From contig NW_026622986.1 in NCBI RefSeq assembly GCF_023065955.2, forward strand, positions 14,223,848 through 14,287,847: DNA of 64,000 nt, given 5' to 3'. Positions 1 through 52,136 of this stretch are shown here, piece after piece (position 1 is the first letter of the stretch; every line of letters begins with the position of its first letter). The position numbers and the translations under genes are program-made. The DNA is from Ursus arctos (Eukaryota > Chordata > Mammalia > Carnivora > Ursidae). Below the pieces are notes generated by a model. It saw nothing but the letters and a program-made list of their open reading frames with translations. It did not search any database and was not told the origin of the DNA.

Positions 1-465
1 CAGATGAATGGATAAAGACGATATGGTGTATATATATAATGGGGTATTACTCAGCCATCAGAAAGGATGAAATCTTACCATTTGCATCGACGTGAATGGA
101 ACTGGAGGGGATTATGCTGAGTGAAATAAGTCAGTCAGGGAGAGGCAATTATCATATGGTTTCACTCATCTGTGGAATATAAGAAACAGCACAGAGGATC
201 ATAGGGGAAGCGAGGGAAAACTGAATGGAAAGAAATTAGAAGGGGAGACAAACCATGAGGGACTCTTAACTATGGGAAACAAACTGAGGGTTGCCGGAGG
301 GGAGAGAGGTGGGAAGATGGTGTAACTGGGTGATGGGCACTAGGGAGGGCACTTGTGATGAGCACTGGGTGTTGCATGCAAGTGATGAATCACTAAAGTC
401 TACCCCTGAAACCAATAATACATGTTAACTAACTTGAATTTAAATAACATCTAAAAAACAAAAAA
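1..465 (+). mobile_element. L1 3' end (ORF2 tail and 3' UTR)
   Basis: It has the L1 ORF2 C-terminal signature (GGATAAAGACGATATGG, ATTACTCAGCCATC, GAATGGAACTGGAGG) followed by the carnivore-type 3' UTR with GAGGGACTCTTAACTATGG and ending in an A-rich tail. The 5' part is outside the window. Confidence 0.85.
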
Positions 466-469
466 GAAA

Positions 470-1508
470 CAAGTAATATCATGAAAAGGCAACTTACAAA
501 ATGAATGAAAATATTTGCAAGCCATGAATCTGAAAAATGGTTAATATCTAAAATATATAAGGAATTCATATAATCTGACAGCAAAAAACAAATAATTCAA
601 TTAAAAACTGGGCCAAGCACCTTAACAGGCATCTTTCCTCAGAAGATATTCAAATGGCCAATGGTACCAAAAAAGGGGCTCAACATCACTATTCATCAGG
701 GAAACCCAAATCAAAACCACAATGATATACCCATCACCTCACACCTGTTAAAGTGGCTTTCATCAAAAAGACAAAAGATACCACTGGCAACGTTGTACAG
801 AAAAGGGAATCCTTGTACACCATTATGGGACTGTAAACTGGTACAGCCGCTCGGCAAACCAGTGTGGAGGTTCCTCAAAAAACTAAAAATGGAACTATCA
901 TATGATCCAGTAATCCCATTTATGGGAACATATCTGACGAAAATGAAATCATTTCTCAAAGAGGTATCTGCACGCCTATGATTACTGCAGCATTATTTAT
1001 AGTAGCCAAGACACGGAAACAACCTAAGTGTCCATCAATGGATCCGGGGATTTAAAAAATGTGGTATGTATTTACAAGGGAATATTTTTAGCCACAAAAA
1101 AGAGGGAAACCCTGCCATTTGTGACAACATAAATGAACCTGGAGGGAATTATGCAAAGTGAAATAAGTCACACAGAAAGACAGATACTGTATGATCTGAC
1201 TTACAGTGGGATCTTCAAAAAAACAAATTTACAGACTGGTGGTGGGCCAAGGGTACAAACTTCCTGTTATAGGACTACTAAGTTCTGAGGGTCTAAAGTA
1301 CAGAATGCGGATTACAATTAACAATACTCTATGATACATTGGGAAGTTGCTAAGAGAGTTGCTAAAAAAGAAATGATAATTATGTGAGGTGATAGAGTTA
1401 TTAACACTATTATCATTTTACAATATAAAAGTATATTAAATTAATACAGGTATACCTTACACTTACACAGTTATCTGTCAATTATACCTCAATAAATCTG
1501 GAGAAAAT
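470..1508 (+). mobile_element. Older L1 3' fragment
   Basis: It holds a degraded ORF2 C-terminal segment (residues such as [17 protein letters not shown] at about 835-890) and an old L1M-like 3' end TCAATTATACCTCAATAAA at 1478-1496. The reading frame is interrupted; it is a fossil. Confidence 0.8.
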
Positions 1509-1588
1509 TCAAAAATACTCATATGCCATTATATACCACTCAAAAATTGCAATAACCTGATTAATTTTGTTTGAAAAGAAAATGATTT

Positions 1589-1780
1589 GGGGGTGCCTGG
1601 GTGGCTCGGTCGGTTAAGCCTCTGCCTTCAGCTCAGGTCATAATCTCCAGGGCCTGGGATCTAGCCCTGCATCAGGCTCCCTGCTGAGCTTCTCCCTCTC
1701 CCTTTGCCCCTCCCTCCTGCTCCTGCTCTCTCCTTCTCTCTCACGAATAAATAAAAAAATTTTTTTAATTTTCTTAAAGA
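1589..1780 (+). mobile_element. CAN-SINE
   Basis: tRNA-like head GGTGCCTGGGTGGCTCGG, CT-rich middle, A-rich tail. An imperfect target duplication AA(A/T)ATGATTTGG flanks it. Confidence 0.9.
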
Positions 1781-2076
1781 ATATGATTTGGTAAGTTTTG
1801 TATACTTTCAGCCTACTATTTAATCCTAATATAAAAAGTTAGATTTACCAACAGAAACTTATAATTACCTTTTCACGGACTAAATGCATGCAAGAGAATA
1901 TTATTAGCAAATAGCTACATAAATTTACAAAAAGACTGAAATTTCCCACAGGAGATTATCAATTTAGGAATTGAACATGAGCCCCTAAGAGCACTGAAAA
2001 CACAAACAAAGCGAGCAATTATTGTTTTAAAACTGTTACACAGATAACTCTCCTAGTTAAAATTTAACACCAAAAG

Positions 2077-2273
2077 GGGCGCCTGGGTGGCACAGCGGTT
2101 AAGCGTCTGCCTTCAGCTCAGGGCGTGATCCCAGCGTTACGGGATCGAGCCCCACATCAGGCTCCTCCGCTATGAGCCTGCTTCTTCCTCTCCCACTCCC
2201 CCTGCTTGTGTTCCCTCTCTCGCTGGCTGTCTCTATCTCTGTCGAATAAATAAACAAAAAATCTTAAAAAAAA
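2077..2273 (+). mobile_element. Young CAN-SINE with target-site duplication
   Basis: The GGCACAGCGGTTAAGCG subfamily is full length, with flanking duplication AATTTAACACCAAAA on both sides and a pure A tail. It resembles the subfamily common in bears. Confidence 0.93.
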
Positions 2274-2444
2274 AAATTTAACACCAAAAAAGAAGGATCT
2301 TCCTGAAAGCAATTATTGAACAATTCTTCTTGACCCAAATTTCAACAAGAAATCTATAATTACAGAATATGAAATCGCTTTCATTTTGAACACAGCTGAT
2401 AGAAACAACTTTTAAATAGAAAACATCTAGTCAGTCACCTCAAA

Positions 2445-2875
2445 CTTAGGGTGGGGGGGGACACAACTATGAAGCCATGGTAACAAGAAGCCACCACAAC
2501 CAGTTTTAAATGTGTGTAATTGATCAATGCCCGCTGGCCTCACTCAACAACCAAGCAATGTCAGCTCCTCCCTTCTAAAAGAAAGCCTAAAGAGGGGACA
2601 AAATCCCTCCGATACACATGCCTTGAGTGCCAACCAATCGACCAGTCTCACCCAAATTACCATGGTGTTTCAGCTGATGACAAGCCAGTTAATTCTCTGG
2701 AAGTCCCCCAAACCTTAAACTCTACTCTTCCCAAACCCTGTATAAGAATAGCGGACTGCTCTGTCAGAAAAGACTGTAAGCGATCAGCAGAGCTCTCTTA
2801 CTAGTACGCAATAAATTCCAACTTCATCTTTTTATTTCGGATATTGAGGGCTCATAATCCTCTGGCAAGAATTTT
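2445..2875 (+). mobile_element. Probable solo LTR of an endogenous gammaretrovirus-like element
   Basis: The stretch shows a CCCAAACCCTGTATAAGAAT TATA-type promoter at about 2732-2750 and AATAAA at 2809-2814, about 60 bases apart, as in ERV1-type LTRs; no gag, pol or env sequence adjoins it. The ends are not defined. Assignment rests on layout alone, so it is tentative. Confidence 0.4.
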
Positions 2876-3538
2876 TAAAGCCGTATAATAATTTACCACC
2901 ATATTTCATTTTCCTTAATAAAATATAAATGAAGTTTGCTATTCCTTTGATCCATTTTATCATGATTAAAACTAACATAAATACCAGTAAAAAAATAAGT
3001 AGCAAGTAACCACAGTATTGGGACACCCAAATTTAAAAAATTGCATATAACTGGCAGGTTAAATTGTCAGAACGGACCCCTGTCAAACTTTCTTTTTGTT
3101 TAAGGGAGAATTAGTATCATGTTAAAAACAATACATGGAGATGAAACGCCATTCACTCAATAAACATTTATTGAATAGAACTACATATGCTAGAACGTTT
3201 TCTAGGCACGACAGCTGAAATAAAATGACATCTGAGAAATTACGTCTAGATTTATTAAAGTGAAAATCAGTGGTAACCTTTCAAAAATCAGTTCTGGAGT
3301 AGTGGGAGTGAAAACTACTAGAGACAATTCCAGAGCAAATGGGAGGGAAATCAGGATCAGTGAGTGTACACGGCTCTTTTAAGGACATCATAGCTAAGTG
3401 GAATGATCATAGATGATTTTTCTTTTTAGTTTAGTTCAATCCTTACACAATGATGATGTAGTATTTTTGTAACAGTGTGAAGTTTTTAAAATTACATACA
3501 TGTAGCATTAAGTGTTTCTTAAAAAAATGACAGACCAA

Positions 3539-3720
3539 GGGGACGCGTGGGTGGCTCAGTCGGTTAAGTCTCTGACTCTTGATTTTGGATCAGGTCATGA
3601 TCTCAGGGTTTTGGGATCGAGTCCCGCATGGGGCTGGGCTCTCAGTGCCAAGTCTGCTTGTCCCTCTCCCCCTGCTCTCTCTCTCTCTGATATAAATAAA
3701 TAAAATCTTAAAAAAAAAAA
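3539..3720 (+). mobile_element. CAN-SINE
   Basis: Head GGACGCGTGGGTGGCTCAG, CT-rich middle, AAATAAATAAAATC tail and A run. Confidence 0.9.
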
Positions 3721-5050
3721 CAACCGCAGGCAAAGCCATTAAATAATTCACAAAATTATACATCCAAAAGACTCCTTAAAAATTTTCTAGATATGTATTA
3801 TATAACCCGATTGTCATTTTTTCTCATGCTTAGAAAGACCACAGAAAAACTGTTGAGTTTCAACAGCAGTGTTTCATGCTTGATAAAAATCATCTAACTC
3901 TAGGATATCGTCTACTATTCAAAATAATTAGTCATATTAAACTTCTATAAGAGAAGTAAAAGGAGTTTGGAATGCAGAAAATATTCCTATTTTGTAAACT
4001 AAATTTTTATCAATTATAAAATACGAAGTCACTGTTGAAAAACCTGGTGTGGTGCATGTAGAAATATATTCTCTTTAAAAGGGAAGGATAACAGCATGCA
4101 TGCAAGGAACCTTAAAAAGAAGATTCACTGCATTAGCAACATCTTGGCTTACAGCACAGGGGTCATCAAATCAAATATTTACATAGAATATGGGACAAAT
4201 CGCTGTATGAAATCTCTTGGTAATATTCAGATCAATCCGAGGGCCCAACATTTGATCACTCCTGCATTAGGAACCAAAACCAAAAACCTAGTAACTAGCA
4301 ATTTTGTTGGTAATTATGTTAGAGCACCAGTGTAGCAGGTAACTTCCTCTTGCAACTCAGCAGATAGTAACAGTATTCTAAGATTTGCATAAGACATGAC
4401 ATGAAGCCAAACACTTTAAATATACTTTGTTAAACAATCAGTACACTGTAGACCTAAATTCATTTTTTCAAATGGTCACATACTATCTTGTCTTATACGG
4501 GAGAAAATTGATGGCTATTTAGACTAGCTCCAACTTTTTGATATGAGAATGCTATAATACATATCCTTAACATATCTGTCATATTTTATACATATAATAA
4601 TGTATAATAAATGTCCTTAGAATGTATGTGTGTATGTGTGTGTGTGTGTGTGTGTATGTGTGTGTGTGTGTTTACACAAGTCATGTTTTCCTATAGGATC
4701 TAGTCCTGGCAATGAAGCCGTTGGGATAAAGGGACAGCATATTTGAAATTTTTGAAACACACTGCTAAATCACCCTGCAGGAAGGATTTACCAATTTCAT
4801 CTAACAGCAGTGTATAAGAATGCCTTTTCCCTCACATCTGCTACTTTTGGTTATTATTATTTTAATAAAATATTTATCACTATGACTGCAAAAAATGGTA
4901 TCTCATTATTTGCATTTTTCTGATTAGCACCCAGGATGGAATCGCCTTACTAAAAATATAAAAAGTTGTTAATCATGAATGTTAGCTCCAACTAGAATTT
5001 GTTTCCTAGGAAAATAGTAATTACCTACTATTTACATATTGCTATAGGCT
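3721..5050. other. Non-coding, no feature seen apart from a TG microsatellite
   Basis: This is AT-rich sequence between exon 17 and the left flank. I searched the minus strand for the exons expected after exon 17 (PAKK and DDLT types) and found none. A dinucleotide repeat occurs at 4626-4672. Confidence 0.5.
4626..4672 (+). repeat. (TG)n microsatellite
   Basis: About 47 bases of TG with a few TATG interruptions. Confidence 0.95.
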
Positions 5051-5053
5051 TAC

Positions 5054-46054
<41,001 letters not shown>

Positions 46055-46502
46055 TACATCACAGTAGCAAAGCTCCGGGGTTGTTACCGTTGAGCGTAAC
46101 CAAGCAATGGCGCCAAACACAAACGCGCTTGCGCACTTCAGAGGCTGGTGTCACTGCCTGAGCACACAAAGGGCCAGCGGCCAAGAGTGCCCAAGCGCAT
46201 GTGCGAGGCCCAAGCCTCTCAACTCTCAGGGATTCCCTGGGAGCAGGGCCGGGGTCCCTTCAAACGCTGGTGGGAGCTGGCTGAGCGTTTCTGCACCTTT
46301 GCAGAAGTTAGACTCGCCAGTGTGGAAAAGCAGTCTTTGTATACTACTGGGGCTAGAGTGCATGGATCTTCAGGATGCTGAATGCCTCGTCCCCCAGAAA
46401 ACTTCCTAAAACAAACTCTCCCTCGGTTTACTCCTCTTCCGTGTCCTTCTGGGCGCCAGCCGGTCTCCAGGGAGTTGAGCAGATGCAGCAATATGCGTTT
46501 TC

Positions 46503-46690
46503 AGGGGCTCCTGGGTGGCTCAGGTGGTTGCGCGCCTGCCTTCCCAGGGCATGAACCCGGGGTCCTGGGATCAAGGATCTGTCGGGCTCGCGGTGCTGTC
46601 GGGACTTGCTTCTCCTTCTCCCTCTCTGCCTGATGCTCCGCCTGCTTGTGTTCTCTGTCAAATAAATAAAATCGTTAAAAAAAAAAAAAG
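46503..46690 (+). mobile_element. CAN-SINE (left arm of an inverted pair)
   Basis: Head GGGGCTCCTGGGTGGCTCAG; AAATAAATAAAATC tail meeting the next SINE's tail. Confidence 0.92.
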
Positions 46691-46861
46691 ATTTTATTTG
46701 ACAGAGACAGCCAGCGAGAGAGAGAACATAAGCAAGGGGAGTGGAGAGGAAGAAGCAGGCTCATAGCTGAGGAGCCTGATGTGGGGCTCGATCCAAGAAC
46801 GCCAGGATCACGCCCTGAGCCAAAGGCAGACACTTAACGACTGCACCACCCAGGCACCCCC
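46691..46861 (-). mobile_element. CAN-SINE (right arm of an inverted pair)
   Basis: Reverse element, AGATTTTATTTGACAGAGAC to CACCACCCAGGCACCCC, tail to tail with its neighbour; about 0.5 kb upstream of exon 1. Confidence 0.92.
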
Positions 46862-47329
46862 TCGTGCCGTGTTCTAAGACTGACTTCAAGTTGAGTTTCA
46901 GTTCAACTTCTTTATTATACTGCTTTCTTTTCTTTGTAATTTCTCCTTAGTTTTTTCACATAACAATCAGTATTTCTTCTTTCTTTTTCTTGTTTGAAGG
47001 AAAACCTGAGGGTTATTTTAGAGAGAAAAATTATGTTTAAATAACCCACCTTTGTGGATGTTAAATTCTAGATCTGATTGTCCTTAAATGTTTGCTTAAG
47101 CTAGACAACTTGAGGTAAACTTCAGAGAAATAGCTTTTTTCTATTCCTATACAATAGCTCATGTATAGATAGTCTTCATATTTTTTATTCTATGCGACTA
47201 ATAACAGGACCCCATGACCCCATGGGATCTAAACATTAAGACCTAAAACTATGAAACTTTGTTTTTAAACTACAAAACTTCTAAAAGCAAGCATGAGAGA
47301 AAACCTCTGACCTTGTGCTAGGCAAAGAT
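46862..47329. other. 5' flank, unassigned
   Basis: No features recognised. Confidence 0.4.
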
Positions 47330-47920
47330 TTCTTAGATAGGAACACCGAAGGCAAGAATCCATAAAAGAACAAATGCATAAACTGGACTTCACCAAAAAG
47401 GAAAACTGCTCTTCAAAAGACACTGTTGACAGAATGAAAAGTCACAGGCTGGGAGAAAATCTTTGCCAAAAAATAGGTGATAAACTATATCTGGAATAAA
47501 CAAAGAATTCTCAAAACTCAACAAATCAGAAAACAACCTAAATTTTAAAATGACAAAGAATTTGGACAGTTCAAAGAAAATACACAGATGGCAAATAAGC
47601 ACATAAAAATATGCTCAACATTATCTTATTAGGGCAATGCATACTAAAACCGTAATGATATATATACTGCATGCCCACCAGAATGGCTAAGATTTAAAAA
47701 ACTGACAATATTAAGTGTTCATGAATATACAGGGAGAAATTAGAACTCCCATACACTGCTGGTGGGAATGGAAAATGGTGCAACTACTTTAGAAAGCAAT
47801 TTGGTAGTTTCGTAATAAGGGGATATAACGAAACATGAGACTTACGGGTGATAGATATATTAACTGCCTGAATCACGGTTATGGTTTCACAGGAGTAAAC
47901 ATATGTCAAAACTATCAAAT
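47330..47920 (+). mobile_element. Old L1 ORF2 fragment
   Basis: It has ORF2 wording (CACCAGAATGGCTAAGATTT, CCATACACTGCTGGTGGGAA) with many disruptions. Confidence 0.8.
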
Positions 47921-47922
47921 TG

Positions 47923-48120
47923 GGGCGCCTGGGTGGCACAGCGGTTAAGCGTCTGCCTTCGGCTCAGGGCGTGATTCCGGCGTTATGGGATCGAGCCCCA
48001 TATCAGGCTCCTCCGCTAGGAGCCTGCTTCTTCCTCTCCCATTCCCCCTGCTTGTGTTCCCTCTCTCGCTGGCTGTCTCTATCTCTGTCGAATAAATAAA
48101 TAAAATCTTTAAAAAAAAAA
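47923..48120 (+). mobile_element. Young CAN-SINE with target-site duplication
   Basis: GGCACAGCGGTTAAGCG subfamily; AAAACTATCAAATT flanks both sides. Confidence 0.95.
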
Positions 48121-48129
48121 AAAAAAACT

Positions 48130-48728
48130 ATCAAATTATACACTTCATATATGTGCAGTTACCTAACTAAAGCTATGGGGGTGGGGAGGAAGCTCTATTA
48201 TAGGAAAAATCATCCAAACTAGTGGCTGAGACACAGATGGAAAGAAGGATATGAAACAATACAAGATGAAGCTGAGGACCGTGGTGTTTCACGCTAGAGC
48301 AATGAGAAGTAAAAGCTAAGCTTTAAGCAAGGGGGTAACGTGATGAAATATAAATTTTTAAAAATATATAATTATGGTTGCAGCGTAGACCAAGATTCTG
48401 GGAGGTGGAATGACAGGGAAAACCGTCCTGAGGTTATTTCAGTATCCTAGGAGAAAAATACTGGTAACCTGACCTTGGGTGAAGGCATAGAAGAGAAGCA
48501 GAGTCAACAAACACATCGGTGTGCCATTTTCATGACGAAAAGTATAGTGGAAATTATAGCTCTTTGGCTGAGAGTACTCAGCAGTTCTCTGTCTTCATGA
48601 AAAACATATTTGTGAGATGAGTAGCTCTATAACAGATCAGTGTTGTGTGGTACAGCACTAGACAAGATGTGCACATATTACTACAGTAATATACATATAA
48701 AGGCTTTATATTTATACCACGGTCCTAC
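48130..48728. other. Non-coding sequence before the relic exons
   Basis: It resembles an old interspersed repeat in part (48200-48500). No further family exon found. Confidence 0.35.
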
Positions 48729-48850
48729 CTTTACAATCCATGCCAAGTTGTTCAATTAGCAACATGCAACTCCTAAAATCAAAGCAAGGCAACTTGCAAT
48801 CCTCTGAAGCTGTTCCAGATGATGGAGTTAAGTCATCAAGGTAAAATTAA
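48729..48850 (-). pseudogene. Relic of the DDLT...LLIEQLGM exon
   Basis: Minus-strand translation gives LDDLTPSSGTASEDCKLP, then MLLIEQLGMDCK and donor TGTAAAG|GTAGGA. It matches the DLDDLTQSSETASEDCELP...LLIEQLGMECK segment of ANKRD26/CCDC144, the exon after the PAKK exon. At its 5' end the expected KNQI... frame (seen as KQINFT) and the LDDLT frame disagree, and an in-frame TAA lies four codons upstream of LDDLT, suggesting a small deletion. Probably a broken exon. Confidence 0.72.
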
Positions 48851-49196
48851 TTTGCTTTTTGAACTACAAATAAATAATAATTTCAAAATGTCCCCCAAAT
48901 ATTTATAAAGTATACTAAGTGTAGAGAGATGATAAATACCCATCTTCTTATAAGAGCAAAAACATAGGTACTTTTTTAAAGAACTGATTTTTCTCAAAAC
49001 ACCCTTCATCAATAACTAGCATTTCTGAATAACTTTTTCACAACAAATAGAAATTCTTCTATTTCGCCACTATACCTTTCCTAAAGTAATTTTTTACCAT
49101 GGAATAATATTTCTGATAAATATTATTTATCAAAAAAATATAATAAAGTAAAAATTTAAAAAATTAATAAATGAACTAAAAAAATGTATTTTTTAC

Positions 49197-49230
49197 CTCT
49201 TTCTTTTCCTTAGATATTTTCTTCGCAGGT
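49197..49230 (-). pseudogene. Relic of the exon that follows exon 17 (PAKK exon)
   Basis: The sequence TTTTTTTTTAG|A CCT GCG AAG AAA...GAG|GTAAAA encodes PAKKISKEKKE and matches the PAKKTSNEKNKVK segment that follows DSDR in ANKRD26. It starts with one base, exactly complementing the phase-2 end of exon 17. Both splice sites look intact. It sits 3.2 kb upstream of exon 1 of the listed gene on the same strand, so it belongs to another, partial copy of the family. Confidence 0.7.
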
Positions 49231-49619
49231 CTAAAAAAAAACAATTCTTTTCAGGCAAATATTAAATACTTAAAATACAAAGAATATCTAAATCATATCT
49301 AAACATATTATTAATAATATTAATAAAACACTGAGATCAAATTGACAAAGAGCAAGGGAAAATCATAATGTTACTTACATTATTTGACACAAAGAAATAT
49401 ACCACATTTTTTGTTGTCATTTTCAATAACAACAAGATTTTAGTGGCTGTAAAACCTATTTGCAGAGTTCAAATTAAATTCTTATATGAAAGAAACCCTT
49501 TTTTAATAATCATGATACTAGTGTTTTGAGGATTTACTGTGCAGCTACTATGCATCATTATGAACACCTCACTACATCTTAAGGGTATTTAAAGCCTCAC
49601 AACAATCTTATAAACGTAG

Positions 49620-49900
49620 GTAATTATCTGTATGGCAAGAAGGGAAGGGGGTGGCAGACAGACAACATGGGCGAAGGGGAATGGGAGGTTCAGGATTCCA
49701 GTTATAGTAAGTCACAGGGATACAAGTACAGCATAGGGTATACAGTCAATGGTACTGTAATAGCATTATGCAGTAACAGATAGTAGCTACACTTGTGCTA
49801 AGCATGGTGTAACATACAGAGTTGTTGAATCACTATGTTGTACACCTGAAACTAACACAACACTGTGCATCAACTATGCTTCAATTTAAAAAAATAAATA
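49620..49900 (+). mobile_element. Old L1 3' end
   Basis: GAATCACTATGTTGTACACC and TGAAACTAACACAACACTGT, then CTATGCTTCAATTTAAAAAA, are standard older L1 3' wording. Confidence 0.8.
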
Positions 49901-50939
49901 CACAAATTTATGTTATTAGTGTGAATACTCTTCCCAGAGAGAATAAAAGATTAAACATTAGAAGGTCCAACTTCTTTCCTACACAGGTCCTGCCTTATAT
50001 AAACTAGCAAGACCTTAAAAACCTTCATAGGCACTCAGATACCCAAGAAGAGAGACTGCTATAAAAAATAAAGTCCTGGTAGCCATGCCTCTATTTCCCT
50101 AGACACTGCCTAATAGTTTCTTTCTGTGAGCTCCCACTCCTATATCACTCTTCTGCAGGGCTCAGTCGTACTCTCCAACGTTTCAATCTCTAGACTATGA
50201 AAGCACAGGCTCCCAAAACAAGAATAAGCTCAAATAACCAACAGTAGGAGCCATTTGCTGCTCCTGGAGAACAAGCTACACAGAGTTTCAGTCATCCATG
50301 GAGTCATCTCAACGTAGACATGTTACCAACTACCCAAATGAACCTCTGTTACCCAGTCCCACTCCACCAACCCTACATGTACATGGGAAGGGCATCGGGG
50401 AATTAGGAAAAGAGGTAGAGTGAGGAGACCACTACCTTGGGCCATACATCTAGATAGTTCAGAATCTCCATTCCCCCTATTACTCGACAGGATCTAAGCC
50501 ACTCTCTGTAAGTTGGAATGGAAGTAGATGGTATCACATTCCTATATTCTGTAAAAAGACTCTTCCCAGTGGCTCAAATGATTTTAATATCTCTCAACAG
50601 AAAACCTGAAGTACGCTAGTTCGCTCAATTAAACCAAACAACCAACAAAAAAGCTGCTCAGGATTCTCTTGAACCCTCTATTTTAATACGCCTTTCTACA
50701 CAACTCCCAATATCCTGTGTTCTTCATTCCTTTGTGTGTGTATCCTTCCTTCCTGTAATGCATCTTTATCTAACTTACCATAAAACCCAATTATCAGACA
50801 TCTTTTCTAAAACTCTTATTCCTATCCAACCCAACGTTGTTGTTCTTGAAACTCGGCCTCCCCTGCTAACTCCTTCCTAACCCACCTTCACTGTGTTTAC
50901 TAGACCCACTCCCCATCTTTCTATTATTAAAACATTCAC

Positions 50940-51085
50940 CCACTAGATGAGAAAAAAGGAAGAAACCTGAATTTAAATCTCACTCTTGTCACATATAATA
51001 GCCAAATAGGTCACTTTAATCTCTTTTGAGTTTCAAATTCTCCATTTAAACAACCACTTGGTGAGGATGTTAAACATAGGTTGCA
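50940..51085 (-). mobile_element. MIR fragment
   Basis: CTCACTCTTGTCACATATAA followed by TTCAAATTCTCCATTTAAAC and GGTGAGGATGTTAAAC follow reverse MIR order. Confidence 0.55.
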
Positions 51086-51799
51086 GAATCCGAGGGTATT
51101 TTGATTCATTCATCTCTAAGATTCCTTAAAATACTGAAATTGTGTGCTCTTGATGTTGTCTATTGAAAAACAGAGAATACGTAGCTGGCAGAAATAGAAA
51201 AAATTAATGCAAGAAAAGAAGCACCAAGAAAAGCAGAGAAGAAAGTAAAAAAAAAAAAAAAAAATCGGAAAAGATTATAGAAAGTCATGGAGAAAAGGAA
51301 AAAAGTCTACAAAAAAATAAAAAAGAAAAGAAAAATCTTCAAAGAACTAGTGAAGGGTACTAGCCTAAAGGGAAAACTAGATTGGGAAGTCAGTAAATAG
51401 AGAACCGTTTATAAAGATCCTCTAAATAGATGATAAATTTAATTAACGTAACATGGTCTACACCTAGATTACATATCCTTCACTTCTGGAAAAATCATTC
51501 ATCTCAAGGAGAGCAGACATCACTATAGCTAAGAACTTGCCTGATTAGGTCTTGCTTATGTAAAAGCTATGTACTGTGGCTATAGGTTACTGAGATCCAC
51601 CCTAAAATCTTTGATATGTAAAAATAAGAGACTAGTTACCACTGCACTAATTGCCTCTAGTTATCACTAGTTGTCAAATATATTAGGACAAACGCTTGGA
51701 CTAACCTGGTTTCTTAAGAAAACTCTAAATCCGAGTTAACACAAACTATATTTGACTTTCTGAGTTGATCTGACTAGGATTCGTATCTTAGTCCCAGTG

Positions 51800-52035
51800 C
51801 TGCTGAGGAACAAAAGAATGGATTTGGGAGTCACGAGGCTGACATTCAAATCATGGCTCGGCTACTCATTAACTATGGAATCATAGGTCAATTAATCAAC
51901 CTCCCTGAACCACAGATGACTAATTAATAAAAAATAGGCTATAATAGCACAGCTACTTTGTGAAGCTATTGTAATGACTACGTAAGTAATAAATGTCCAG
52001 CACATAATATAGTCTCTAGCCCAGAGTAGAACTCT
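51800..52035 (-). mobile_element. MIR spanning the left edge of the duplicate
   Basis: Reverse MIR runs continuously from ATTCAAATCATGGCTCGGC through CTGAACCACAGATGACTAAT to CAGCACATAATATAGTCTC. Only the right half is present in the source at 28012-28100. Confidence 0.85.
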
Positions 52036-52102
52036 CCACAAAGGCTTTTCTCTGCATTCCCTCAGTCAACACATAATTTTTAAAAATCCATAAAAACCCT
52101 AC

Positions 52103-52136
52103 CGGCTTAACGTGTCTTCAGAACTCCCATCTACCG
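52103..52136 (-). pseudogene. Copy of exon 7 with destroyed acceptor
   Basis: This is a 34-nt copy of exon 7 reading VDGSSEDTLS, donor AGCCG|GTAGGG retained. The acceptor is TTTAA|CG instead of TTTAG|CG (52138-52137), so the AG is gone, and the upstream T tract is broken by C and G bases. The exon could not be spliced in at its original boundary. Confidence 0.78.

Larger units (their letters stand above)
49231..51799. other. Relic-copy intron and old repeats
   Basis: It holds an L1 3' end at 49620-49900, a MIR-like piece at 50940-51080, an A-rich stretch at 51250-51330 and otherwise unassigned sequence. No exon of the family was found. Confidence 0.4.
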
